From Alphaproteobacteria bacterium (GTDB lineage: Bacteria > Pseudomonadota > Alphaproteobacteria > Sphingomonadales > Sphingomonadaceae): a stretch of 64,000 nt of DNA. The DNA lies in NCBI GenBank assembly GCA_005883305.1, contig VBAC01000001.1, positions 868,001-932,000 on the forward strand, in the 5' to 3' direction. The position numbers and the translations under genes are program-made. The notes under the pieces were generated by a model, which searched no databases, was not told the origin of the DNA, and saw only the letters and a program-made list of their open reading frames with translations. Positions 36,197 to 44,094 of the stretch are shown one piece after another (positions within the stretch are counted from its first letter, which is position 1; every line of letters begins with the position of its first letter).

Positions 36197-36811
36197 TTAG
36201 CATTTGTCCAGATCAGCACGGACTCGGACGCTCGGCCCAGCGCAGGCGTTTGCCTGTTGGGCGGCCGCCAGCGCTTCAGCCATGCTATTGAACGGCCTCC
36301 CATACCCATTTTCCGTCATAGGACCTGAACATCTATTTATCGCTTCGTCAGCTTCTCGGCCTGACGGGGCCGGCGCATTCAAATTCCACCAAGCGAGATA
36401 AAAAGGCGGGCCGCAGGTGTACTCTTCGTTGGTAGAATTCGTCTGGGCGGGGGCATCTTCCGCGGGGGAACGGATTGCTACGGCCTGAGGTCGGCGACTT
36501 CTTTCTAACTCGGGCGCGTGAGAGGCGTCTGCATTCGAATTGACTTTGGTTACTGGCGGCGGCGTTGGTGAGGCAGTTGGTTGTGCTGTGATCAATGCGG
36601 GGGATGCAGGCAGAAAAAACGCAACATATCCTGACACCAACGCGGCAGCCGCATGCAGTACGATAGCCATTTTGGTTGGAGATCGTATCGGTTTGGAATC
36701 GTCGATCCGCCGGAGAACGTAGTAGCCTAGCCAAAGCAATATCAGCATTGATACGACGAAAACGCCAACTGCAACTCCATGCCGCGAAAGCCAGTCGACC
36801 AAGTCTCCCAT
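36197..36811 (-). CDS. Unknown protein with two membrane helices, lower GC
   Basis: This 204-residue protein has hydrophobic helices at about 14-34 and 48-68, a Pro/Ser/Thr-rich linker, and a C-terminal extracytoplasmic domain with four Cys (CGPPFYLAWW, NRCSGP, NACAGP and a terminal Cys). ATG 36811 follows a GGGGGG site; a GTG at 36823 is also possible. Base composition and codon choice are clearly more AT-rich than all neighbours, which suggests import from another genome. I know no family for it. Confidence 0.6.
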   Translation of the reverse strand: MGDLVDWLSRHGVAVGVFVVSMLILLWLGYYVLRRIDDSKPIRSPTKMAIVLHAAAALVSGYVAFFLPASPALITAQPTASPTPPPVTKVNSNADASHAPELERSRRPQAVAIRSPAEDAPAQTNSTNEEYTCGPPFYLAWWNLNAPAPSGREADEAINRCSGPMTENGYGRPFNSMAEALAAAQQANACAGPSVRVRADLDKC

Positions 36812-37091
36812 TGCACCCCCCACGAAGTCTCGAATTCCGATAGCGTCCAGACTAGGTTTCGTTGCCTTAGGTGCTTACTCCTAACCGTTTCCTCGGTGAA
36901 GCAAAGCTTCTAGCTCGGGAGATCGTGGCATTCGCGAACCGTTAACCTGCCAAATCTTCGGGAAAATGAAGCGGGACTCGTCTATGGAACCCTAACCCGA
37001 GGCTCCCTTTCCCTCTCGAACAATTCGGTCATTGCCCAAACCATGGCGTCAAGCCGGTCCGGGCTCCCCGCTCCCTGATACCCCGCCCGAC
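36812..37091. other. Non-coding, lower-GC stretch
   Basis: No convincing gene is seen here. The first 200 nt are AT-richer than the rest of the window, like the gene to the left, and then composition returns to normal near 37030. No tRNA, terminator or direct repeat was recognised. The promoter of the minus-strand gene ending at 36197 should lie in the first 60 nt. Confidence 0.5.
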
Positions 37092-37324
37092 TCAGCGCGC
37101 ACATTTGGTCCTTCCAATTCCCCGCAAGCTTCGCCCGCCGGGTCTCGACCTGAGCGCGATCGGCTCGGCGCGGGCGGCCTTGCTGGGGGTGGCGGGGACG
37201 AGGCGGACGGGGAGGTCGGCGTCAACGGCGCGGAGCACGGTGGCGCTCGTCGCTGCCCTCGTTCCTCCGGCGACGATCCGGCTCGCGCCATATCGAGCGG
37301 CGGCCCCAACGACTCGGCGGCGGC
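37092..37324 (-). pseudogene. Possible 3' remnant of a broken gene
   Basis: A minus-strand frame ending at TGA 37092-37094 reads AARYGASRIVAGGTRAAT, then VDADLPVRLVPATPSKA, and finishes RTKCAR. Its third positions are nearly all G or C, as in real genes, while the other frames look random. Upstream the frame runs into an unrelated membrane gene, and no start codon fits. I read it as a truncated gene end; the family is not recognised. Confidence 0.35.
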
Positions 37325-37870
37325 CTAGCCGCCCGCCGCGCGCGCCGCCTTGCGGAACAGGGCGGCGGAGAGCAGCCAGAGGGCGCCGAACGCCGCGCTG
37401 ACCAGGCCGCCGCGCGGGTCCATGGTCATGCCGGCGAGGGCGACCGCGACGTGCGCCGCCGCGGCCACGGCCATCGCCCAGGCCATTCCCGGTGCCCGGA
37501 AGCGGGCGAGCGCCGCGCCGCCCAGCGCGACGAGGATGACTGCGAAGAAGAGCAGATTGTAGGCGTCGCCCTCGTCGCCGATCATCCCGACCGCGCCGGT
37601 CGCCCAGACGATCATGAAGCCCGCCGCCAGCGCCGCCCCGACTCCGCCGCGATAGGCGCTGTTGCGGGTTGCCCTGACGGCCAGTTCGAAAGCTCCGCCG
37701 ACGATGGCGATCATTCCGGCGGCGAAGAGGAAATCGAACGCCGTCCAGTTCACGCCGCTGTCGAACTGCATCGCCACCGCCGGGATCAACAGCAGCAGGC
37801 CCGCGATGCTCCACGCCCCGATCCGCCACGGATTGGCGCGCCGTCCAACCGTTTCCCCGCCATTTGCCAT
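37325..37870 (-). CDS. Multipass membrane protein of unknown function
   Basis: The 181 residues have about five or six hydrophobic helices (from IGAWSIAGLLLLIPAVAM to GALWLLSAALF). I chose ATG 37870 (MANGGET) with AAAGG 7 nt upstream rather than the ATG 15 nt earlier. It is divergent from the membrane-anchored regulator at 37960, with 89 nt between the starts, and may be its target or partner. No enzymatic motif is visible. Confidence 0.7.
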   Translation of the reverse strand: MANGGETVGRRANPWRIGAWSIAGLLLLIPAVAMQFDSGVNWTAFDFLFAAGMIAIVGGAFELAVRATRNSAYRGGVGAALAAGFMIVWATGAVGMIGDEGDAYNLLFFAVILVALGGAALARFRAPGMAWAMAVAAAAHVAVALAGMTMDPRGGLVSAAFGALWLLSAALFRKAARAAGG

Positions 37871-37959
37871 TGCCTTGCCTTTCATCGATGAATGAGGCTT
37901 GGGCTATCGGCCATCGGCGGATGAAGGTCATGAGCAGGTGATGAGGTTTTGCTGAAATC

Positions 37960-39018
37960 ATGAAGTTCGCGTTCGGAGGCTTCACGCTCGATCCCCACGA
38001 CCGCAGGCTCTGCCGGGAGGGCGCGCCGGTGGAGCTCAACGCGCGCTATCTCGACGCCCTCGCCCTGCTGGTCGGCGAGGACGGCAGGCTGGTGTCCAAG
38101 GAGCGCTTCATGGCCGAGGTGTGGCGCGGCGTTCCGGTGACCGACGAGGCGCTGACCCAGTGCATCAGAACGCTCCGTCGGCTGCTCGGCGACGATGCGG
38201 CGCGGCCGCGCTTCATCGAGACGGTGCCGAAGCATGGCTATCGCTTCGTCGCGCCGGTGGAGCGCATCGAGCGCGAGACCGGCGCTCGCGAACGCCGTGC
38301 GGGTCTCGAAAGCCACCCCGCCCCCGGCCCCTCCCCATCAAGGGGAGGGGAGTCTCCGTGGCGGCGGGCCATGCTGCTGGGCGGCGCCGGGACGCTTGGG
38401 GCCGCGGGCGCCGGGGTGCTCGGCGGGCTGTTCTACGGCTTCGCGCTCGGCGGCGGGCCGGGGGCCGCGTCGGTTCTGCTGGTGCTGCTGTGGCTGACGG
38501 TCGCGGCGGCGCTGATCGGCGGCGCGGGGGTGAGCTTCGGAATCGCCGCCGGAGCGCCGCGATGGACGATCGCCGGCGGGGCGTTGGGCGGAATGGCCGT
38601 CGGGGCGGTGGCCAAGCTGCTCGGGCTCGACGCGTTCAACCTGCTGCTCGGCCGCTCGCCGGGAGACATTACCGGCGGCGCCGAGGGGCTGATGCTCGGC
38701 GCCTCGGTCGGGCTAGGCGCCTTGCTCGCGCGGCGCTCGTCACTCCGGCGCGGAGTTGCGATGGCCGCGCTTTCGGGGGGAGCGGCGGGCGCCGCCATTC
38801 CGCTTCTCGGCGGGCGGCTGATGGGCGGAAGCCTCGATCTTCTGGTGCGCGGCTTTCCCGGCTCGCGGCTGAGGCTGGACGCGATCGGCGCCCTGTTCGG
38901 CGAGAGCGGCTTCGGGCCGGTCAGCCAGGCGGCGACCGGAATGATCGAGGGCGCCCTGTTCGCCGGGTGCATCGTCGGCGCGATGCGCCTCGCCCGGCGG
39001 AGCATGGGAGAGGGCTAG
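37960..39018 (+). CDS. ToxR/CadC-like membrane-anchored transcription regulator
   Basis: The N-terminal 100 residues form an OmpR-type winged helix: FTLDPHDRRLCREGAPVEL, then VSKERFMAEVWRGVPVTDEALTQCIRTLRRLLGDD and HGYRFVAPV. A short linker (about 110-135) is encoded by a CCCCTCCCC palindrome. From about 130 to 345 the protein is a Gly/Ala-rich multipass membrane region with about seven helices, in place of the periplasmic sensor of CadC. It therefore looks like a one-component regulator that senses a membrane signal. Its last bases overlap the stop of the convergent MBL gene. Confidence 0.8.
   Translation: MKFAFGGFTLDPHDRRLCREGAPVELNARYLDALALLVGEDGRLVSKERFMAEVWRGVPVTDEALTQCIRTLRRLLGDDAARPRFIETVPKHGYRFVAPVERIERETGARERRAGLESHPAPGPSPSRGGESPWRRAMLLGGAGTLGAAGAGVLGGLFYGFALGGGPGAASVLLVLLWLTVAAALIGGAGVSFGIAAGAPRWTIAGGALGGMAVGAVAKLLGLDAFNLLLGRSPGDITGGAEGLMLGASVGLGALLARRSSLRRGVAMAALSGGAAGAAIPLLGGRLMGGSLDLLVRGFPGSRLRLDAIGALFGESGFGPVSQAATGMIEGALFAGCIVGAMRLARRSMGEG
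38328..38350. repeat. Palindromic element inside a coding region
   Basis: CCCCTCCCC (38328-38336) and GGGGAGGGG (38342-38350) form a 9-bp stem with loop ATCAA, in frame within the regulator gene. It encodes the linker PSPSRGGE. The same stem type bounds the intergenic unit at 24381-24493. Confidence 0.75.
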
Positions 39019-39761
39019 GCGGCCTCGGCCTGCCGCGACCGCCAGGATTCGGTACGGCGGTCGTAATCCTCGGCCAGCGCGAGCAGGGCAGCGGCGCCGT
39101 CTCCCGAATAAGCGGGGCCGTGCATCAGCGCGAGCGTCCGCGGGGCAAGTCCGGCAAGGCGGCGGATGGTCGCGCCCATCTCCGGATGGAGGCTCGAAAA
39201 GCGGAACAAATCCTCGGCCGCCGCCGCCGGGCCGACGATGTCGCCGGTCGTCAGCGCGGCGGTCCGCCCGGTCTGGGTGAAGAGATCGCCGCAGAGAAGA
39301 GTGCCGGTCGTCTCCTCGTAGACCAGACCAGCTTCCCAGCCGTGGGGCGTGTGCGGCGTATCGATGTAGCGGACGCTCTTGCCGCCGAGGTCGATCGTCT
39401 CGCCATCGGCGAGCTTGCGCGGCGCGCGGTCGGCGAGGTCGTTCAGGCTGACGTCGCAGCCGGTCTCGCCGTGGACGATCTCGGCGTTCGGGCTGGCCGC
39501 GAGCCACAGGTTCATCGCGCCGCATTCGTCGGCCTCGACATGGCCGAAGCCGATCCAGCGCAGCCCATCGAGCGGGATCAGGCGCGCGACGGCTTCGCTC
39601 ACTGCGGGAAAGAGCGTGCGCTGGCCGGTGTGGAACAGCAGCGGCTCGCCGCCGAGAACGAGATATTGGTTGAAGGCGAAGCCCGCCGGCGGCGCGACCT
39701 CCCGGACGAAGGTCGAGATTCGGTAGATGCCGTCGGCGACTTCATCGAGGGCGGTGGTCAT
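39015..39761 (-). CDS. MBL-fold metallohydrolase, flavodiiron-like
   Basis: The 248 residues are a metallo-beta-lactamase domain of the flavodiiron (COG0426-like) type. The metal motif is HVEADE with H74, E76 and D78, then H140 and D159 (CGDLF) and a late His in MHGPAYSG. The flavodoxin domain of true flavodiiron proteins is missing. The alternative is a hydrolase. I chose ATG 39761, which has AGGAG 7 nt upstream, rather than the ATG six bases earlier. It is divergent from a tetR gene whose operator lies in the gap. Confidence 0.82.
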   Translation of the reverse strand: MTTALDEVADGIYRISTFVREVAPPAGFAFNQYLVLGGEPLLFHTGQRTLFPAVSEAVARLIPLDGLRWIGFGHVEADECGAMNLWLAASPNAEIVHGETGCDVSLNDLADRAPRKLADGETIDLGGKSVRYIDTPHTPHGWEAGLVYEETTGTLLCGDLFTQTGRTAALTTGDIVGPAAAAEDLFRFSSLHPEMGATIRRLAGLAPRTLALMHGPAYSGDGAAALLALAEDYDRRTESWRSRQAEAA

Positions 39762-39782
39762 CTTCATGCTCCTGGCGACTCG

Positions 39783-39811
39783 TTGACTGCACATAAGTGT
39801 GCAGCTAATGT
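39783..39811 (+). promoter_or_regulatory. Sigma-70-type promoter of the tetR gene
   Basis: TTGACT (39783-39788) and TAATGT (39806-39811) are separated by 17 nt, an unusually good match for this GC-rich genome. The predicted start of transcription is about 39817-39818, which is the A of the tetR ATG. No ribosome binding site precedes that ATG. Confidence 0.7.
39787..39804. promoter_or_regulatory. Probable TetR operator
   Basis: CTGCACA-TAAG-TGTGCAG is a perfect inverted repeat with 7-nt arms. It fills the spacer between the -35 and -10 boxes of the tetR promoter and lies 26 nt upstream of the MBL start. Its position allows repression of both divergent genes. Half sites TGTGCAG recur at 39810-39815. 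Confidence 0.75.
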
Positions 39812-39817
39812 GCAGGC

Positions 39818-40417
39818 ATGTCAACTTCCGATGCACAACCGCGTGCAGCGAATAAGCGGCCCTATCGCATGGGCCGGCGCGCGGACAGACGCGAGGAGAC
39901 TCGCCGGCGAATCATCGAGGCCGCGGTGGCACTTCATTCGACGCTAGGGCCGGCGCGAACGACCGTGGCGCAGATCGCCGAGCGGGCAGGGGTGCAGCGG
40001 CACACCTATTACGCCCACTTCCCCGAGGAGCGGGACCTGTTCCTCGCCTGCTCGGGCCATGCCCTGGCGCACGATCCGCTGCCCGACGTCGCCCGGTGGC
40101 GCGCTCTGCCGCCGGGCTGGGAGCGCATTCGGCACGGCCTCGAGGAGCTCTACCGCTGGTACGAGCGCAACGCGGAAATGGCCGCCTGCGTGATCCGCGA
40201 CGCCGAGCATCATGCGCTGACCCGGGAGATGACCGAGCTGAGGATGCTGCCGACCTTCGCCGCGGCCCACCAGACGCTTGGCGAAGGGATGAACCCGCGC
40301 GCACAGGTTTTGCTCGGCGTCGCTCTCGATTTCGCCTGCTGGCGGTCCCTTCACGCCACGCAGGACGCCGGGAACGCGGCGCTCCTGATGAGCGACGCGG
40401 TCTGCGCGCTGGAGTGA
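39818..40417 (+). CDS. TetR family transcriptional regulator
   Basis: The 199 residues have an N-terminal TetR helix-turn-helix: RREETRRRIIEAAVALHSTLGPARTTVAQIAERAGVQRHTYYAHFPEERDLF. A basic, Arg-rich leader of about 25 residues precedes it. The C-terminal ligand domain (about 75-199) has no named match. The ATG coincides with the predicted transcription start, so the mRNA is probably leaderless. TGA overlaps the GTG of the transporter gene, so regulator and transporter are coupled. Confidence 0.88.
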   Translation: MSTSDAQPRAANKRPYRMGRRADRREETRRRIIEAAVALHSTLGPARTTVAQIAERAGVQRHTYYAHFPEERDLFLACSGHALAHDPLPDVARWRALPPGWERIRHGLEELYRWYERNAEMAACVIRDAEHHALTREMTELRMLPTFAAAHQTLGEGMNPRAQVLLGVALDFACWRSLHATQDAGNAALLMSDAVCALE

Positions 40418-41673
40418 CGGCGCCCCGCCTCTCGCGCCGCTCGCTCGCCATCGCCGCTTTGTCGACGGTGGTCGAATGGTACGATTTCACGCTCTACCTC
40501 TATTTCGCGACGGTGCTTTCGCGGGTCTTCTTCGGCGGCGGCGCGGCCTCGCTGGCAATGACTCTCGGCGGGTTCGCGGTCGCTTATCTTATGCGCCCGA
40601 TCGGCGCCGTCTTCTTCGGCCATCTCGGCGACCGGCGCGGGCGGCGGCCGATGCTTCTGCTGTCGATGGCGATCATGTCGCTGGCCATGCTGCTGACCGG
40701 CCTGCTGCCGACCGCCGGACAGATCGGCCCGGCGGCGGCCTGGTTGCTGATCCTGCTGCGCTGCGTGATGGGCTTCTCCGTCGGCGGGGAATATACCGGG
40801 GTGGTCGCCTATCTGCTCGAAGGGGCGCGGCCCGAACGGCGTGGCCTGATCGCCTCCTCCGCGGCAGCGGCGAGCGAGATCGGCGCATTGCTCGCGGTGG
40901 GGGTCTCGGCAGTCACCGTCATTGCGATGAGCAATGCCGACCTCGAATCCTGGGGCTGGCGCATTCCCTTCCTGGTCGGCGCCGCGCTCGCCGGATCGGT
41001 GTGGGTCGCGCGCTCCACGATGGAGGAATCGCCGGAGTTCGAGCGCCAGGTGAGCGAAGGAACCGTGCCGGCGAACCCGCTTCGCCACGCGCTGGTCGGG
41101 CAGCGGCGCGGGGTCGTTCGCGCCTTCGCCATCTCCGCTCTGGGCTCGATCACTTATTATGTCGGAATCACCTACGTGCCCGCCTTCCTCGCTTCGGCGG
41201 GGGCGATGGCGGAGGGGGATTCGCTCTGGCTTTCGACCATCGCCGCAATGGCCGTGATCCTGGTGACTCCGTTCGTCGGCCTGCTCTCGGACCGGATCGG
41301 GCGAAGGCCGGTGCTTCTCGCCCTTGCCGCCCTGAGCGCGCTGCTGCCGATCACGATGTTCTCGCTGATGGCCGGCGGCGACTGGGGGCGGGCGCTGCTG
41401 GGCGCGGTGATCCTGGCCGGCGTCGCGGGCGGGGTGAGCGCGGTCGGCGCGGTCGCCACCGCCGAGCAGTTCACCGGCGAGGGCAGGGTCAGTGGCCTCG
41501 CTTTCGGCGCGACCGGCGCGACCGCGATCTTCGGCGGGCTGACGCCCTGGCTGGCGCAGCTGCTGATAGAGCGAACCGGGTGCCCGGAAATGCCCGGCCT
41601 GATGATCGCGGCCGTGGCTTTGTGCGTGTTGCCGGTGTTCCTGAAAATGCGGGAGACGGCGCCGGGCAAGTGA
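40414..41673 (+). CDS. MFS transporter, metabolite:H+ symporter (MHS) family
   Basis: This 419-residue permease has 12 predicted helices. MHS family signatures are VVEWYDFTLYLY near the start, LMRPIGAVFFGHLGDRRGRRPML (loop 2-3), and FSVGGEYTGVVAYLLE. A second loop reads GLLSDRIGRRPVL. Relatives carry proline, betaine, 2-oxoglutarate or citrate. The GTG at 40414 overlaps the tetR stop (GTGA). The substrate is unknown; the same operator probably controls it. Confidence 0.87.
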   Translation: MTAPRLSRRSLAIAALSTVVEWYDFTLYLYFATVLSRVFFGGGAASLAMTLGGFAVAYLMRPIGAVFFGHLGDRRGRRPMLLLSMAIMSLAMLLTGLLPTAGQIGPAAAWLLILLRCVMGFSVGGEYTGVVAYLLEGARPERRGLIASSAAAASEIGALLAVGVSAVTVIAMSNADLESWGWRIPFLVGAALAGSVWVARSTMEESPEFERQVSEGTVPANPLRHALVGQRRGVVRAFAISALGSITYYVGITYVPAFLASAGAMAEGDSLWLSTIAAMAVILVTPFVGLLSDRIGRRPVLLALAALSALLPITMFSLMAGGDWGRALLGAVILAGVAGGVSAVGAVATAEQFTGEGRVSGLAFGATGATAIFGGLTPWLAQLLIERTGCPEMPGLMIAAVALCVLPVFLKMRETAPGK

Positions 41674-41726
41674 TCCGGCCATCCGCCGGGTCGGTACGAA
41701 AGCCTTGCGAAAGCCTTCGGCCTGGA

Positions 41727-41744
41727 CCCCGGCCTTCGCCGGGG
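41727..41744. terminator. Hairpin between convergent genes
   Basis: CCCCGGC-CTTC-GCCGGGG forms a 7-bp GC stem in the 98-nt gap between the transporter and the DUF885 gene, which converge here. No T-run is present on the plus strand. It may terminate both, or be a REP-type element like the one at 229-261. Confidence 0.45.
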
Positions 41745-41771
41745 AACGGTTAGCTGTAGAGGGCTTTCTTC

Positions 41772-43586
41772 TTAGCCCCGCCGCGCCGCGATGTGGGCGT
41801 CGATGATCCGGCCGAGCACGACCAGCGGGACGTTGCCGCCCGTCACCACCGCGTCGTCGAAGGCGCGCAGATCGAAGCGGGGGCCGAGAGCTGAGCGCGC
41901 ATGCTCGCGCAAGCGGTTGATCTCGCTGTGGCCGACCTTGTAGCCGCAGGCCTGACCGGGCCAGGCGCAATAGCGGTCGACCTCGCTGGTCACCTCCTCG
42001 GCCGAGGAGCCGTTGGTTTCGGCGAACCATCGGATCGCATGGTCGCGGGTCCAGCGCTTGGCGTGGAGGCCGGTGTCGACGACGAGGCGGCAGGCGCGGA
42101 AGGCGATCGACTGGAGGTAGCCGAGGCGGCCGAGCGGATCGCCCTCATAGACTCCGAGCTCGTCGCCCAGCTGCTCGGCGTAGAGCGCCCAGCCTTCCGA
42201 ATAAGCGTTGAAGGCGAGCAGGGTGCGGACCAGCGGCAGGCGGTAGCTATATTCGCCCTGCCAGACGTGGCCCGGAATGCCTTCGTGGAATGCGAGGGTG
42301 GTGAGGCCGAAGCGCGGCGTTCGCGACGTATCGTGCAGGTTGACGTAGAGGTTGCCCGGCACGCTTCCGTCGATCGAGCCGGCCCCGGCATAGGCGCCGG
42401 GTGCTCCGATCTCGATCTCGGGCGGCACCCGCTTCACGATCAGATTGCCGCGCACCAGAGTGCCGAAGGCCCTAGGCAGGCGCGTGCGGATGTCGGCGAT
42501 CGCCGCGTTCATGAAATCGAGGACCTGCCGGCGGCCCGCGTCGGTATTGGGGAAGAGGTTGGCCGGATCGCGGCCGAGCGCAGTCATCCGCTCGCCGACG
42601 CTGCCCCGGGTGAGGCCTCGGGCGCGGAGGATCGTGTCCATTTGCGACTGGAGCGCGCGAAGCTCATCGAGGCCCTGGGCGTGGACCTCTTCGGGCGTGC
42701 GCGTGGTGGTCGTCCCGGCCTTGAGCGCCCAGGCGTAATAGGCGTCGCCGTCCGGCAGCTTCCAGACGCCGGCGTCGGCGGTGGCGGCCGAGCGCTGGCG
42801 GGCAAGCTCGGCGATCTGGCGGTCGAGCGCGGGCGCCACCTTCTCGGCCGCCAAGCGCTCGGCGCGGCCGGCGAAATCGCCGGGGAGGGAGGCCGTGCGC
42901 CGGGCGAGCGAGGTAACCAGGCCCCATTCGTCGACCGGCTGGCCGCGGACGGCGCGCTGCTGGCGAAGGCTCTTGTCGAGCAGGAAATCGGGCGCGACGA
43001 CGCCGATGCCGGAATCGTGGTGCAGCCGTTCGGTCTCGCCATCGAGCGCGGCGGCATACCCTTCCATGCGGGCGAGATAGGCCTCCGCGTCGGCGGCGTT
43101 CTCGACCTTGTGGTTGCTGTCCAGCGTGTCCGGGATCTCGACGAAGGCGCCGGTATTCTGGGCGACCACGTAAGGCGCGTTGCGGTAGGACCAGTTCTGG
43201 TTGAGCGTGGCGACGTCGCCGAACGGGAAGGCGAAGCCTTCGAGCGCGGTTTCGTGGGCGGTCCCGACCACGTCGAGGGTGACCCGCGCCGAGGGGGAGA
43301 GCGTGGCGGGATCGACCGCGCGCAAGCGGGCGAGGCGCTCCGCGGCGCGGGCGGCAATGGCGCGCTGGCCTTCGGGCGAACGGTCGGTGAGTCGGGACTT
43401 GAACGCTGCGCGCGCGCCGGCGTCGAGCCCGAGCGCCGAGGCGTTTTCCGGATAATCGGCGAGCAGGGCCTCGGCGACGCCGGCGAACTCCTCATTGGCG
43501 CCGCCCTGCGAGGCCAGGGCGGGGAAGGCGGGCGCGAAGGCGAGCGCACTTGCGCCCAGCAGGAGCTGGCGGCGGTCCAGGATCAT
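41772..43586 (-). CDS. DUF885 family protein, zinc peptidase-like, exported
   Basis: The 604 residues begin with a Tat-like leader: DRRQLLLGASALAFAPAFPALA. The body is the DUF885 fold. The metal motif is HEGIPGHVWQ (an HExxxH variant), with NAYSEGWALYAEQL, a likely Glu ligand, downstream. The C-terminal signature is WPGQACGYKVGHSEI. It is probably a periplasmic metallopeptidase or carboxypeptidase of unknown substrate. It follows nfeD by 7 nt and may be in that operon. Confidence 0.85.
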   Translation of the reverse strand: MILDRRQLLLGASALAFAPAFPALASQGGANEEFAGVAEALLADYPENASALGLDAGARAAFKSRLTDRSPEGQRAIAARAAERLARLRAVDPATLSPSARVTLDVVGTAHETALEGFAFPFGDVATLNQNWSYRNAPYVVAQNTGAFVEIPDTLDSNHKVENAADAEAYLARMEGYAAALDGETERLHHDSGIGVVAPDFLLDKSLRQQRAVRGQPVDEWGLVTSLARRTASLPGDFAGRAERLAAEKVAPALDRQIAELARQRSAATADAGVWKLPDGDAYYAWALKAGTTTTRTPEEVHAQGLDELRALQSQMDTILRARGLTRGSVGERMTALGRDPANLFPNTDAGRRQVLDFMNAAIADIRTRLPRAFGTLVRGNLIVKRVPPEIEIGAPGAYAGAGSIDGSVPGNLYVNLHDTSRTPRFGLTTLAFHEGIPGHVWQGEYSYRLPLVRTLLAFNAYSEGWALYAEQLGDELGVYEGDPLGRLGYLQSIAFRACRLVVDTGLHAKRWTRDHAIRWFAETNGSSAEEVTSEVDRYCAWPGQACGYKVGHSEINRLREHARSALGPRFDLRAFDDAVVTGGNVPLVVLGRIIDAHIAARRG

Positions 43587-43593
43587 CGCGGCC

Positions 43594-44094
43594 TCAGGCT
43601 GGCGGGATGAAGGTGCCGGCGGGCGCCTGATCGATCGGAAGGATGTGCAGGCAGGTGCCGTCGGCGGCGACGATCTGCGCGTGGCTTCCCGCGGGCAGGT
43701 CCGGCCCGCGCGCGTTCCACACGCCGTCGCCGACGCGGACCCGTCCGGCGCCGTTCTCGATCGCCTGCTCGACCGTCACCGTCTTGCCGATCAGCCGCGC
43801 GGCGCGCGCGTTGAGGTTCGGATCCTCGTTGGGGACCGGATTGCGGGCGTAGTAGAGCCGGCCGGCGAAAACGGAAGCGAAGGCGAGCACCGCGAAGATC
43901 ACCGCCTGGACGGGGAAGCTGAGATCGACCATCGAGAGGATCACGCCGGTGACCGCCGCGGCGATCGCGATCCAGATCAGGAAGATGCCGGGCGCGAAGA
44001 TTTCGAGGATGGCGAGCAGTCCTGCGGCGATCAGCCACCACCAGTGCGGCGCGAGCGTGCCGGAGAAGCTCGCCAGCGAGTCGAACGAGTTCAT
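43594..44094 (-). CDS. NfeD family membrane protein
   Basis: The 166 residues have an N-terminal membrane part with three or four helices (WWWLIAAGLLAILEIFAPG to AVIFAVLAFASVFAG). A cytoplasmic or periplasmic OB-fold follows (about 100-160: GKTVTVEQAIENGAGRVRVGDGVWNARG). NfeD proteins of this short form partner with SPFH proteins, and its ATG overlaps the stop of the SPFH gene (ATGA). Confidence 0.92.
   Translation of the reverse strand: MNSFDSLASFSGTLAPHWWWLIAAGLLAILEIFAPGIFLIWIAIAAAVTGVILSMVDLSFPVQAVIFAVLAFASVFAGRLYYARNPVPNEDPNLNARAARLIGKTVTVEQAIENGAGRVRVGDGVWNARGPDLPAGSHAQIVAADGTCLHILPIDQAPAGTFIPPA

Noticed and set aside
37105-37401. A 98-codon plus-strand open frame
   Set aside because: It has random-looking third positions and overlaps both the minus-strand remnant and the membrane gene. 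No ribosome binding site is seen.
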